This document shows, in pieces, positions 33,592 through 44,925 of a stretch of DNA of 64,000 nt. Under the pieces are notes generated by a model. The model searched no databases, had not been told where the DNA came from, and saw only the letters and a program-made list of their open reading frames with translations. The stretch lies in NCBI GenBank assembly GCA_030867875.1, contig JAOWCC010001634.1, positions 10,930,778-10,994,777 of the forward strand, written 5' to 3'. The position numbers and the translations under genes are program-made. Position 1 is the stretch's first letter. The number at the start of each line of letters is the position of its first letter. Origin of the DNA: Actinernus sp. WN-2022. Taxonomy: Eukaryota > Cnidaria > Anthozoa > Actiniaria > Actinernidae.

Positions 33592-34312
33592 TTAGAAATT
33601 CGTGATACCAACGGCTTCCTCGAAGAAAAGTAGAAGTTCGTTTCCGTTTGACGCACCGTCAGTAACGTCAACATAATCAACACCAAGGCACGAGTGCAAA
33701 AGATTTATAGTAAAGTTCGCATTCGATGCAAACCGCTGGGTTTCAAACGCGGGTTGTCCAATTGGTGCGTTCCCGTATCGCCTATCGCCTGGACTCGTCA
33801 AAAAAATGAACTGAATAAACTTTCAAATCGCTAACCTGATCAAGGTAAAAGTTTGTGTAATCTTCGACGGCTTCAGTTTTGCATTCAGATGGAATAGGAT
33901 GAATCTTTTTTTTCGTCATCAAAAGTTCAGTTCTGAAGAATTTAGCTATCGTGCTTTGATGAGGCAGATCAACAGGGTGAACTACTCCGTCTAGTACGAG
34001 TCTGTTCTGTAATTCTGTACAATAAATGCTCGGCTTACTAAGCTTTTCTATCTCCAGACAGTCCATCGCATCTTGATAAATTACGGTACGCCTTTTGTGG
34101 TTTTTCGCAGCCGAGAAAGGAGGAGTTGGTTAGATCATAGTCGCGTAAAACGTTTTGAATAAAGTGACGACTTGTTCGAAGTTCCAGCGCAATGTCTCGC
34201 TGAGAAAACCCTTCGTGGACCAAGTCTAAGACTCTTTCGCGAATCATTTGTCCTAATCTACGGCCGTTGTCGTAGATGCCTCCCTTACGATTAAGCCTGA
34301 GTTGAACTTATA
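33592..34312 (-). pseudogene. IS630/Tc1-like transposase, N-terminal part
   Basis: The minus strand opens with GGIYDNGRRLGQMIRERVLD and SQRDIALELRTSRHFIQNVL, a paired-box-like helix-turn-helix DNA-binding domain. A second helical block follows (KPSIYCTELQNRLVLDGVVH). The catalytic core begins with HFFDES, where D is the first acidic residue of the DDE/DDD triad, then RRYGNAPIGQPAFETQRFAS and the HSCLGVDYVDVTDG block. Frames switch twice. The gene is cut after VGITNF, so the second and third catalytic residues are absent and it cannot work. Mariner/Tc1-type enzymes cut and paste at TA. Confidence 0.8.
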
Positions 34313-34485
34313 ACTGACCAGTTTCCCAAAAAAAAATCCAGTTCCAAACGAATGAGTTATTTTGAAAATGTGGTCAGATTGGTTTGGCTCGGAACCGGAC
34401 GAACTCAAGATCCTTTGTAATGGACTCGCGCTGTGATTGGCTGAATTATATTGGGTGGCCCCGATTGAAGTCGTCCCACTGTAAA
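34313..34485. other. Spacer, nothing recognised
   Basis: Short AT-rich spacer between the transposase fragment and the non-LTR element; neither element's terminus could be defined in it. Confidence 0.3.
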
Positions 34486-37186
34486 TGGTGAACCTACATA
34501 CAGTGTTTTCCCACCAAGTTACACTGTTTACAGGAAGGACAGAAACTCCTCTGGCGGAGGAGTTTTTATTGCAATCAAAGATATCTTCGCCAGCTATCCT
34601 CTAAATGACTTTGATACCGACTGTGAAATAGTATGGGCTTCTCTCCAACTTCAAAGCTGTAAAAAGCTTATTCTGGCTTCATACTATCGTCCACCGAAAT
34701 CTACCCCTGATGAGATTGAACACTTTTGTGCCTCTGTAGACAACGTTTTTGCAAGCCACTCACCAGCCTACCCTCAGGTGCTGATTGGAGGGGACTTCAA
34801 TCTCCCTGGTATTAACTGGGAAAACATGTCAATAAATACTCACACAGATGTTTCCATATCACTGAAATTGCTGGACTGTCTCCACCTAAATAACTTAACT
34901 CAGCTAGTTGAAAAGCACACACAGGAAAACAACATCTTGGATTTACTACTTACTTCAAATCCAAACATAGCTACAAATGAGTTGCATACATCCAGCCCTA
35001 GTCATGACCATGATACCATCTTTTTTGACATTAGACCAAAAACAAACATCAAACCTGACCACTATATCTACCTGTACAAAAAAGCCGACATGGAAAAGCT
35101 GGAGATAGAAATTAACAAAATCACCCATGAATTCTGCACGACTCGTCACCTATTCAATCATTCAGTCAATGAAAATTGGCTCCACTTTAAATCAAAGTTA
35201 CATCAAGCCATTGACATGCATGTCCCCCAGAAACGAGTTAAATCAAACAGAAAACTCCCTTGGATTACAACGCTAGTTAAAAGAATGATACGAAAGCGTA
35301 TGAGATTATTTAAAAAAGCTAAAAGATCAAAACGTGCTTCTCATTGGCAGACCTACAAATCTTACCGAAATTCAGTTAAAAGATACATAAAGCAGTCTCA
35401 CGACAACTATGTAAATGAGGTCATTGGTGGCAGTCTGGAAGAGAGGGAATGCAAAGTCCTTTTGGAATTACATCAGATTAAAGAAAACTGAATCCATAGG
35501 CATTCCCCCTCTGCGTGATGGGGACCATATCACTGATTCAAACAGAGGTAAAGCAAACTTACTCAACAACTATTTTAAGTCAGTGTTTACTGTTGAAAAC
35601 AAGTCAGCCATTCATGGAGACACAAGTCCCTTTCCTGACATTGAGGATCTCCCCTTCTCTGTTAATGGCATCGAGAAGCAACTCAGGCTACTAAAACCTA
35701 TGAAAGCCTCAGGGCCAGATCAAATTTCTCCATGGATACTCAAAAACTTTGCTCATCAGTGTGCTGCTATGTTACATAAAATCTTTGAACAATCTTACAA
35801 TTCTTCATCCCTTCCTGGAGAATGGAAGATGGCCGTTGTCACTCCTATCCACAAGGGTGATAAATCCCTTGCCTAAAATTACAGACCCATCTCTCTGACA
35901 TGTATCTCATGTAAAGTCATGGAACACATTGTTTTCACTTCTATGTCAAACTATTTCTCAAACAATAACATCCTTACACCTCATCAACATGGCTTCCGCA
36001 AGGGTTTTTCTACTTTAACTCAACTGATAAATGTTCTGGATGACTGGTTCTCCTCTCTGGATAAACGCATACAAACCGAAGTTCTTCTACTGGATTTCTC
36101 CAAAACTTTTGACAGCTACACTACTATGGTATTCGCAATAAAACCCTGGCATGGATTAAATCCTTCCTCATTGGCCGATCCCAGCGTGTCCAAGTCAATG
36201 GTGCAAAATCTAACTGGGTCGACGTAGCATCTGGAGTCCCCCAGGAACTGTGCTTGGCCCCCTTCTGTTCATCACTATTATATAAATGACATTGTGTGCA
36301 ACCTAAACTCAAAGATTAAGTTGTTCGCTGATGATGCTGTAATGTACCGTGAAATAATGGTCCTTCAAGACCAAGTCATCTTTCAAAATGACATTGACTC
36401 TATCACTTACTGGGCCAAAACCTGGCAAATGGACTTAAACTTAGATAAATGCAATATAATGTCCATAACTAGATCCAAATCACAACCTATTGCAAGTTAT
36501 AAGATGTCAGAAAATTCTCTAGGAGTAGTATCGTGCCATAAGTATTTCGGGATTTTCATACAAAATGATTTGCAATGGGATACTCAGATTAGAGAGGTTA
36601 AATCCAAAGCCTCGAAGATCCTCGGTTTATTACGTAGGTCTCCCTTTGAAAGGCAGCACATTGTTTCCATAGAATCAATCCAACGTTCTGCTGCCAGGTT
36701 TGTTTGTTCCGATTACTCTAGCTATTCTAGTGTTAGTAGTATGACACACTCCCTGGGCTGGGATACCTTAGAAATGCGAAGAAATTTAGATTCAGTAACC
36801 ATAATGTACAAAGCTATAAAAACCTAGTTTACCTTCCTTTCCCTGACACAGTCCAGTTCTCTTATTCTAGAACTCGAGCAAACCATCCTTATAAATTTAG
36901 GCATATATCTGCTAATTCAAATGCTTATAAGCATTCTTTTTTTCCTAGGGTAATTCCTCTTTGGAACAGTCTCCCTAGTGTTGCAGTCTTTGCAGACACC
37001 GTTCAGTCTTTTCAAACAAACGCAACGAGTTATATGTAGTATTTTCATAAATTAATTAATTATTATTATTATTCATTTATTTACTTTATTTTTGTACTCG
37101 CCGCCTGTACATGTATGTTTAGTTGACCGCTTTTAGCATCCTGTACAGTAGTTATACTACAAGGATTAATAAATATGTATGTATGT
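34486..37186 (+). pseudogene. Non-LTR retrotransposon: endonuclease and reverse transcriptase, decayed
   Basis: Reading starts inside the APE-type endonuclease at FPPSYTVYRKDRNSSGGGVF, followed by IGGDFNLPGINW and SPSHDHDTIFF (the SDH-like catalytic His). A basic linker precedes the RT: LRLLKPMKASGPDQISPWIL, NYRPISLTC, HGFRKGFSTLTQLI, a damaged D motif (LLLDFSKTFDS), and the catalytic LFADDAVM. The thumb and an LWNSLPS tail follow. It ends with (TATG)n repeats at about 37170. At least four frameshifts or stops (near 35480, 35874, 36115, 36250) break it, and the 5' end is missing. It lies directly against the Crypton fragment at 37187. Confidence 0.85.
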
Positions 37187-37226
37187 AAGAGTTTTGTTTT
37201 CGAAGTAGACGACGAAGGCCGCCCGT
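37187..37226 (+). pseudogene. Crypton-type recombinase gene, fragment upstream of the large insertion
   Basis: Forty bases that read SFVFEVDDEGRP in the frame that resumes at 55524. The last three bases, CGT (37224-37226), are the target duplication of the 18.3-kb element. The rest of the 5' part of the gene is not present upstream, where the decayed non-LTR element begins. Confidence 0.7.
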
Positions 37227-37241
37227 CAGAGGAAAAAAGTT

Positions 37242-38520
37242 CCCTCCATACCAAACTTGGTAAAGATGGAACATTGTTGATAAACCCATTTCCCAAGTTT
37301 GGGAATTGTGAATTACCAAGTTAATACCAACAAATAACAGAATTAATTTTTTATGAATTTTCCTGAAATTGGGTTATTGTTGGGAGTCGAACAAAAAAGC
37401 TAAAATTGGTAAATTTTAAAGGTGGTATTGGGATATGTTGGAATTGTACAAAATCCCAAAAACTGGAAAAATGAAAAGCAAATATTTACTTTATACCAAG
37501 TCCGGAAGAGTTGGTAAAGTTTTGGTAAACTATTTCCCAATATTGGGAATAATGTAATACCAAGCTAATACCAAGCAAATAACGGAAACAATGTTGTGCC
37601 AACTTCAGGGAAATTGGTATAATGTTGGGAAATTTTAAGTTGGTATTGGGATATTGTGTTGGTAAAATGTTGGTATTGTACAAAAAATCCAAAACTGGAA
37701 AAATGAAAAGCAAATATTTGCTTTATACCAAGTCCGAAAGAGTTGGTAAAGTTTTGGTAAACTATTTCCCAATATTGGGAATAATGTAATACCAAGTTAA
37801 TACCAAGCAAATAACGGAAACAATGTTGTGCCAACTTTAGGGAATTTCGTATAATGTTGGCAATAAGAATAATAGTCTTTAGCTGGTAAATTTTGAAGTT
37901 GGTATTGGGATATTTTGTTGGTTAAATGTTGGTATTGTATAAAATCCCAAAAACTGGAAAAATGAAAAGCAAATATACCAAGTCTGGAAGAGTTGGTAAA
38001 GTTTTGGTAAACTATTTCCCAATATTGGGAATAATGTAATACCAAGTTAATACCAAGTTAATACCAAGCAAATAACGGAAACAATGTTGTGCCAACTTTA
38101 GGGTAATTGGTATAATGTTGTTAATAATAATAATAGTCTTTAGCTGGGAAATTTTGAAGTTGATGTTGGGATATGTTTATTGGAATAATGCTGGCATTGT
38201 ACAAAATCCCAAAATCTAGAAAAACTGAATAAGTTACATTGTTGGTAAACCATTACCAAATCATGGGAATTATTTTGTATCACGTTAATACCAAACAAAT
38301 AATAGAAACAATGCTGTGCCAATTTCTGGTAAATTAGTATTACAAATTTTCCAAAATTAGTAAATTTGAAAGTTGCTATTGGGTCATTTTCTTGACTGTA
38401 TTGAAACTAGAAATAATAGATGTATAAAGCAAGCAATGTTCTTTATACCCAGTCTTGAAAGTTTATAAAGTAAAATTCCTATCTTTTGAATTGTAAATTA
38501 GAATAGGCAATACCATGACA
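37242..38520. repeat. Left subterminal repeats of the EnSpm-like element
   Basis: Units of 235-250 bp begin AGTTGGTAAAGTTTTGGTAA at 37508, 37741 and 37989, with more diverged copies on both sides. Each has the palindromic core TTTCCCAATATTGGGAAT plus ACCAAGTTAATACC and CAAATAACGGAAACAATG. Multiple short TTGGTA/TACCAA motifs in both directions are what CACTA accessory proteins bind in plants; that role is inference here. Confidence 0.9.
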
Positions 38521-40395
38521 CGAGTGGAATTTAGTTAGTAAATGTCCCTGACAGCTAGACCAGGAATAATTTGTGAAAGTGGGGGTTGGTACTTTACCAA
38601 ATTCCAGAAAGCAGAGATGCCATTTACTTTGTAATAACTAATGTTTCCAAATGTCATGGTCTCTCTTTGTATGGTAATTGCATGTACACCATCACAATTG
38701 TCCAGAAACAGAAGTACATTTAACTTTATTTTGAGTTCTTTGTCTAAATTATGACAGCTAGTCCACATAGGTTGTATATAAAAATGTCACTGGCAGTCTT
38801 CACTGAAATGTGACTGTACACAAACTGTTTTATGATGTTTCATTTTCAACATGCTAAACTTGGAGGACCGATGTATTTTATAGTCTTTAGTGTATAGTAT
38901 GTGGCATTTATATGCTACACCTTCAGCTCCAAAGACAGGAAAAAAATGTGTAAATGAATAAAGAATATATCCTCACTGGTACAGTCTGTGGATATAAAAT
39001 GTTTCTAAATATGTGTACTATAATGGTGATTAGCTAGTACAAGCCATCACCTTTAGTTGGCATATGGATGAAAGAGGTAATCTGAATAGTAACATAACAT
39101 TGCACATGCAGGCTGGAGTTTCAATAGAAACTACTCTACCAATACTAGCTGTGAGCCTGTTTGGCTTCCAACAACACAAGTATACTTTCCATACTTTCAA
39201 AACTAATGAAACCTGTTTGTAGCGTATATTGACCTTTTTCTCAGGATTGCACATGCATAATTAAGCCTGACAGGTCCCTTGGAAGCAAAATAAGAGAATT
39301 GTGATGTGTGTGTTTTTAAATAGAAATCTGTCACTTGCCTTTAAAGTGTCTATGAAACAAAAATTGTTTTGCAGTTTTAATGGGAAATTATTTCAAATTA
39401 CATAACTAAACACAAACATTGATGTAAAAGAAAATTTAAAATGGAATTTGTTTTCCTGACCCAAACTAACCACCTTTTGTGCGACAGATTCTAAGGACCT
39501 GGAACACAATTGTGATGTAAATACCTTTGCAGTCGCTTTTGTTTAGAGTTTGAAAACAAAAGCAAGTGCAAATAAATTTACGTCACAGGCCTAATTTACA
39601 TGCTTCTGACTGAGAGAAATTTGTTGCATGCCATGTTCAACTGGGCTTTTGCAGTTTTAGAGGGTAAGATATTCAGTTCTAACAACAAAAGCCGATAACT
39701 TAAACCTTGTTTCATAAAATGAGGTTAAAACAATTTTCGTTTCATAGACACTTTAAAAAACTTTAATAAAAGTTTCCATTTTTCCATCCACAGCAAAGCT
39801 CATATTCAAAACTCAATAAGGGATAATCCACATGTTTGCCTTTTTTTTATTTATACAAGATGAGGTACTGACAACTTCTGTCAACCTCAACCTTAGACAC
39901 ATGCAGATGTAAGAAAGCACTGGGACATCTTTTGGACATGTCAGCCTCCAATGGCCTGCCATGGAGGCATTTAGTTTGCAACAAAAAAAAACATTCCGTT
40001 TGTTCAGATTTGTATCTGCCATTTCGCTAATGAGTATAAAAGCATTTGTGTTTTCTTTGGGGACTTTTGTGACCAAAATGTTTACGTTATTTTAACGGGC
40101 ACGTCTTTGGACTGAATACCTTACCCTCTTACCCTCCAAAACTGCAAAAGCCCAGTCCCTGAAATAATCATTATAAACCAAATTACATGGCTGAATGAAT
40201 GTGGTACATATGGATAAAATTGTTAATTGGAATTCCAATGCTTTGAAACAAAAACACCTGAGACTGTCCCTGACAAATGCAGAAGCATAAACAAACCTTG
40301 GAAATGTGCGGATTATCCCTAATTACGTTAATATCCATACAAGTGCAAAACATTATGGGTAAGCCACTTGCCAGCATAAGACAACATAATATTAG
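38521..40395. other. Non-coding interior of the EnSpm-like element
   Basis: Apart from the MITE at 39341-39756, no coding exon is recognised. It corresponds to the 3' flank of the transposase gene. Confidence 0.45.
39341..39756. mobile_element. TTAA-flanked MITE inside the EnSpm-like element
   Basis: TTAAAGTGTCTATGAAACAA at the left is matched in inverted form by TCGTTTCATAGACACTTTAA at the right, about 30 bp of terminal repeat, with TTAA at both outer edges. The 416-bp interior is non-coding. Confidence 0.85.
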
Positions 40396-43300
40396 TCATT
40401 CATCGTGGTAACACTCTCTTCCATTTGTGATCCAGTAGCCCTTAGCAAGTCTTAGTATACTGTCCCGGTGTATCTGATGTAAGACAGTACTCTCTTTAAT
40501 AAAACGCTTTGACGATGGCCAACGAGAATGCTTCTTGTAGAAATATGCTCCAAATAGTTGGTCAGCCTTGTTCACTGAAACTATATGTGCCAGCCATTCC
40601 ACATCACATTCACCTCTAACAAGCACAACATCATTTACCTCTGCATACTCATCTGGAAAGTGAGGTCTTTCATAGTCAATGACAATAAATGATGTGCGGC
40701 TTTGAATTGGTTTGGGATAAAGCATGATTTTTCTCTTGATATTTGCAATGTTAACAAAAGCAAAATCGTTTGAAGGTTGAACAAGACACCCTGCACTCCT
40801 TTCATGCTTTTGTGCTTCACCATTTTCATTTACAATTGCTCTATAAAGTTCTACTTCAACAAACGATCTGTATCTGCGTTGAACAATGCATGAATGGAAT
40901 TTCACTATTTTTCCATATTTTATTTCAGTGTCAAGCTGAATAACAACATCTTCTCCAGGTCTGTATATAATTCCTTTGTCTGGAGACATCTCTTTTCTAG
41001 GCTTTAAAAGAGACCTCATGACATAAGATTTATCAGGAATTTCTTCCACTTCAATATCTGGCCAGAGTTCCTCCAAGCAACATTTGATCATTTGAAGTTT
41101 GTCTTGAGAAAGGTGTTGTGTTATGTTGTTTGTAAATGCACATAGAAAAACACCATCCTCTGCTTTGTGTAGATTAAGATTCCTGCATAATCTAACAAGT
41201 TCAACAGCTTTTTCTTTAGAAGTTGCCTGAAACCTTACCAGACCTCTTCCCCTTTCCTTATCATCTAAGACACAACTTTTGCAGTCAACAAATTTAGAAA
41301 ACTGTAAAATCTCTCGCCTTGCTTCATTGTCGGCAAAGGTCTTTTCTATGTTCTTGTGGTTAGATGATTGTTCAATGTACCTTTTGACTGCTCGCTCAAA
41401 CTGGTACACCCAGAAATTATCTGGACCTCCAAAACGCCTGATGTCGTCTCCAATATGAATCAAATTATGCTCGGTTATAACACAACTTTTGAGTCCATAC
41501 ATTTCCTCAACCAAGATATTATGCTTCAGTGCAAGCTTCTCAAATAATGCTACATCATTGCCTTCCCAGTCATTTCGACACTTATTGTATATCATTTCTG
41601 TCATTCGAGCCGATGGCTGCCAGCTGCTGAAATCAGCATCAGACATGACATCGTCGAGTACCACTTCTGATGCAGGAAAGCCAATTTTTTGTAAATCTTC
41701 AGCTTTCCAATAACCAAATCTTTCAGTGATTGTTGTTGGAAGCCTGGAAGCTTTATATTCTGATGTCCAGGACATAGCATTCAAATTCTCTTCCAACTTT
41801 GTCTCATTGACACTACCAGTGTCTAGCCATCGCTTTAAAAACTTTTTTATAGGGTTTAAAGGAATGTTATGTTGTACATCCACAACTGTATCATGCAAAT
41901 TGTCAAAACCATACAAGTAATACAAGTCAATAAGTACACTCATTTCTGTACAGCCATACTGCTTTGATAGCAACTCTCTTGTGGCTCCCTCCTTCTCTTC
42001 CACACATTTGATATGTTCCAGTTCTTCTTTTGGCCATGGGTGTTTTGCTCTGTAGCGGCAATCACCATAGTAGTACATACTTCCACCATCACCAAGAAGT
42101 TGGCCTACCATGCTATCACGACGACATCCTTTCTTTCCCTGGCGTTTACATTTGGGTACTTCACATTGTGCTGGATGGTCTCCAGTAAAAGCAAGAATGA
42201 GATGCCGTATAAGAGCTGGACCAGGATCCAAATTGAACTCTGGGATAGGTATTGAGTAGTTCACATTGATTCCATGTATAAATCCATCTTTTATGTCCTC
42301 CCTTAGTGGAAAAAGAAATGGATCCAAAAACTCTGGATTCTTAGATGGAAGATCATAAACTGATACAAAGCCAACCACAAATACCTGATCAGTATGTAAT
42401 CTTTCCTCTTTATTTATTGTTAGAATGGAAACTTCTATGCAGCCACAACTTTGACCTCCCTTTGTACCAAAGGGTTGAAATCCATCCCAATGAGCTAAGT
42501 ACATTATTTTCCGAGGATCGCCATTAGCATACTGAGTGCATGTAGACTGCTGACAACACTTCATGCATACAACCACAACTTCATCAGCTGAAAGCTGTCT
42601 ACCACCATCTAACATTGTCGTTGAAATCACTGCACCACATCTGCAAATGTTAGGTTGCATCCATCTTGCTCCAGGGTCAAAGAACCAGGAATACTCTGCA
42701 AACCTGTAACCATCCCAAACTTCTTTCTTAACTGGCCACCCTCTGCATGTCCATTTTTCAATCTTCTAAACCAATGATCTTTTTCTCTCCAGTGGCTTAG
42801 CATTAGATTACACTGCTTTGTGTTGTTGCACCACTGCTGCACCTTTTCTTTTAGCCCTAGATAATACTACTTTATTGTTCCTGGTTGGCTGCAGTATCTA
42901 CAACGTGAATGTGCATTTTCCATCATATCCCATAGGCCTACGTGCTCATTACTGAAGCAAATAAAATATTCCTTTGCCTCTGTATATCCCACTTCCGTAA
43001 GAATTGTTTTAACTTCTCTCCATGTTGAGGGAAAATTTGTTTTATAGCAGGATCGGTAATCACATATTTTTTTGCCCACTTCAACCAATCTTCAAATGAT
43101 GCAACAGAATCCCCTTGGCTGTGTTTCATTGGCAATGCATTGAGTATGGCTCCGACAATTTTCAGTTTCATTTCTGCAGCAATGCATTCGGCAGTTTGCT
43201 CGTCTTCTTCCAAGGAACCTTCTTCCATCGAATAACATTATTATCAGTCAGGATTTTCAATTGAAGGACAAACCATGTTAATTGAACTCACTGTTCCTGA

Positions 43301-43519
43301 TTCACAGTGAGAGCCCGACACATTGATCCTAGCTGATTCTAGCCCATCTACGTGTACTTCTTCGTGTACTTGTGGCTCACTGATACTGACAGATTTATCG
43401 TGCATAGCTTCATGTACATGTCGATGTTGAGTTGATTTTGAAACTGCTCTTCCTTTACAATCAGAGCACAAGCAGTGGGTATGAACGTATGAAAGTTCAG
43501 GACAACGACAACAAGACAT
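40396..43519 (-). pseudogene. EnSpm/CACTA-like transposase
   Basis: Starts MSCCRCPELSYVHTHCLCSD, a Cys/His-rich leader, and ends in a 754-codon uninterrupted frame (40396-42660). Recognisable blocks in order: SFEDWLKWAKKYVITDP; TEAKEYFICFSNEHVGLWDM with RCRYCSQPG; EVWDGYRFAEYSWFFDPGAR (shifted frame); a zinc-ribbon-like CRCGAV...CMKCC; GSMYYYGDCRYRAKHPWPKE; VVDVQHNIPLNPIKKFLKRW; and HIGDDIRRFGGPDNFWVYQF. The last few resemble the TNP2-type CACTA core (YYG..R, VD.MH, IR.FGP...W..FE). The C-terminal ~150 residues (DEYAEVNDVVLVRGECDVEW) may be a chromatin-reader-like or BAH-like fold. The first ~280 codons fall in four frames, so there are unrecognised introns or indels. It would cut and paste the enclosing element. 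Confidence 0.75.
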
Positions 43520-43817
43520 TCTTAACTGTAAGAAAAGAAGATATGGAAGATTGTTTCCCAGAAGTCAATGCAGTCTAACCACAGGCAGCCCAAGTATTAA
43601 TTAGTTGCAATGAAACATGTTATTTCCACCACGATTTCCACAGTTGAACTCGGTCACTTCAAAAGTACGCAATTCTCCATTATAGTTCAAGATGTACTTC
43701 AAGTCGTTCTAAAATGATTTGGGGTTGAAAATAGTTAAGTTTTTATTTTTATTTTGGTGTTATGTTTGAATCGTGGTGTGGAAATAACGTGTTGACTAGT
43801 TCCTTTTTCGCACTATG

Positions 43818-43895
43818 GTATTTATTTTGAGTTTTAGCCACTTCTATGGGAAGTAAAAACATATAGAGAAGTGGCTAAAACTCAAAATAAACACC
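43818..43895. repeat. Short inverted repeat
   Basis: ATTTATTTTGAGTTTTAGCC and GGCTAAAACTCAAAATAAAC with AGAAGTGGC/GCCACTTCT form a ~30-bp-arm hairpin upstream of the transposase start. Confidence 0.6.
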
Positions 43896-43974
43896 GGAAT
43901 GATATTAGATGAAAAACTAGACAACACCCATACCCACCCAGGTTATTTTATTGACTTTATTTACCATTTAAGTT

Positions 43975-44219
43975 GCCTTGTAACTGATCAATAGCGTGGA
44001 CTGCCTGTGGTCTAACGACACTGTAAAGGGACCAGTGCCAGTGAAGCACCAGGCAGAGAGGGGTCGATACGTTTCAAAGCTCCAATACCGGAAACCAATT
44101 TTCTTAGATGTGACTTCAATATGCTTTACCCATGTTAGGTTTTCATCGATATGTACCCCTAGAGATTTTGTTGTTGTGACTTGCTTTATTGGGACATTAT
44201 TTATTGGCTGAGAGCACAC
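43975..44219 (-). pseudogene. Reverse transcriptase thumb scrap
   Basis: Minus strand reads INNVPIKQVTTTKSLGVHID and ENLTWVKHIEVTSKKI, the same block as KYLGVHIDETLTWSKHIEKI in the element at 8-9 kb. About 80 codons, then a frameshift. A truncated insertion between the transposase gene and the P-like element. Confidence 0.75.
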
Positions 44220-44227
44220 TGGACGAA

Positions 44228-44757
44228 GTTTACTATAGTTAAGCGGACTTAACTACAGTTAACGAGTGTCTCCCAGGGGGTTCCTTGTTCCTTTGTTCCC
44301 AACGAAAATTAGCTTTTGTTCCCTTGTTCCCAATTTTTTTTCCAGGGAAACAGTCAATTTTTCCGGCCACTTAGAAAAATGGAAAATGTTCCCTCGTTCC
44401 CAAAAACCACTATTCATGTTCCCCGAAACCCCTGGGCGACCCTCGTTAACGGCACCTGCATTTTACGGTTTTCCGTAGTGAACTCAACTGTGGTTAGTTG
44501 CCTCCGACAACGGCGGCAGGAAGAAAGAAAAGTTAACTATAGTTAGCCGACTTGAAAAGATGAGTTTATCGCTAAGTTAATCTAAACTTATTAACTTAGT
44601 TGACAGCTTGTTATCTATTTTGATGTTTGAGGTTATTAAATCCTAGTTTGTGGTTTCACTTACGTTGGAATACATCATGTCATTTCAGCCAAGAAAATCA
44701 GACACCTCTCAGACAGGCGTCTGGTTTTCTCAAGGTTATTATTTTAACTATTGTAAC
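44228..44757. other. Spacer with short direct repeat and hairpin
   Basis: AAGTTTACTATAGTTAAGCGGA at 44228 and AAGTTAACTATAGTTAGCCG at 44531 are direct repeats. A hairpin, AGAAAATCAGACACCT with AGGCGTCTGGTTTTCT, sits at 44692-44736. The last eight bases, ATTGTAAC (44750-44757), are the target duplication of the P-like element. Confidence 0.55.
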
Positions 44758-44819
44758 CAGGGGGGAAAGCAACGGCCTTTGATCTTTCCGCTTTTCCGGT
44801 TTCCATGATCGCACACGAT

Positions 44820-44925
44820 TCTAAACCTGTCAATCATTCTATATTCGAACGACGCATGCGCATTAGGTGAGCGCCTCTTGACTTAGTCAGCCATATTGGA
44901 TTTTGGAAGTGTGAAACGATATGCG
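44820..44925 (+). promoter_or_regulatory. Likely TATA-less promoter of the P-like transposase
   Basis: GACGCATGCGCATTAG (44851-44866) has the NRF-1-type GCATGCGC core, and GCCATATTGG (44890-44899) has a YY1-type GCCATNTTG. Both are typical of TATA-less animal promoters and lie 25-75 bases before the first usable ATG (44926). Confidence 0.5.

Noticed and set aside
33592..37186. IS630/Tc1-like transposase and non-LTR RT as one composite element
   Set aside because: They lie on opposite strands, each is truncated, and no shared ends were found; simple adjacency is enough.
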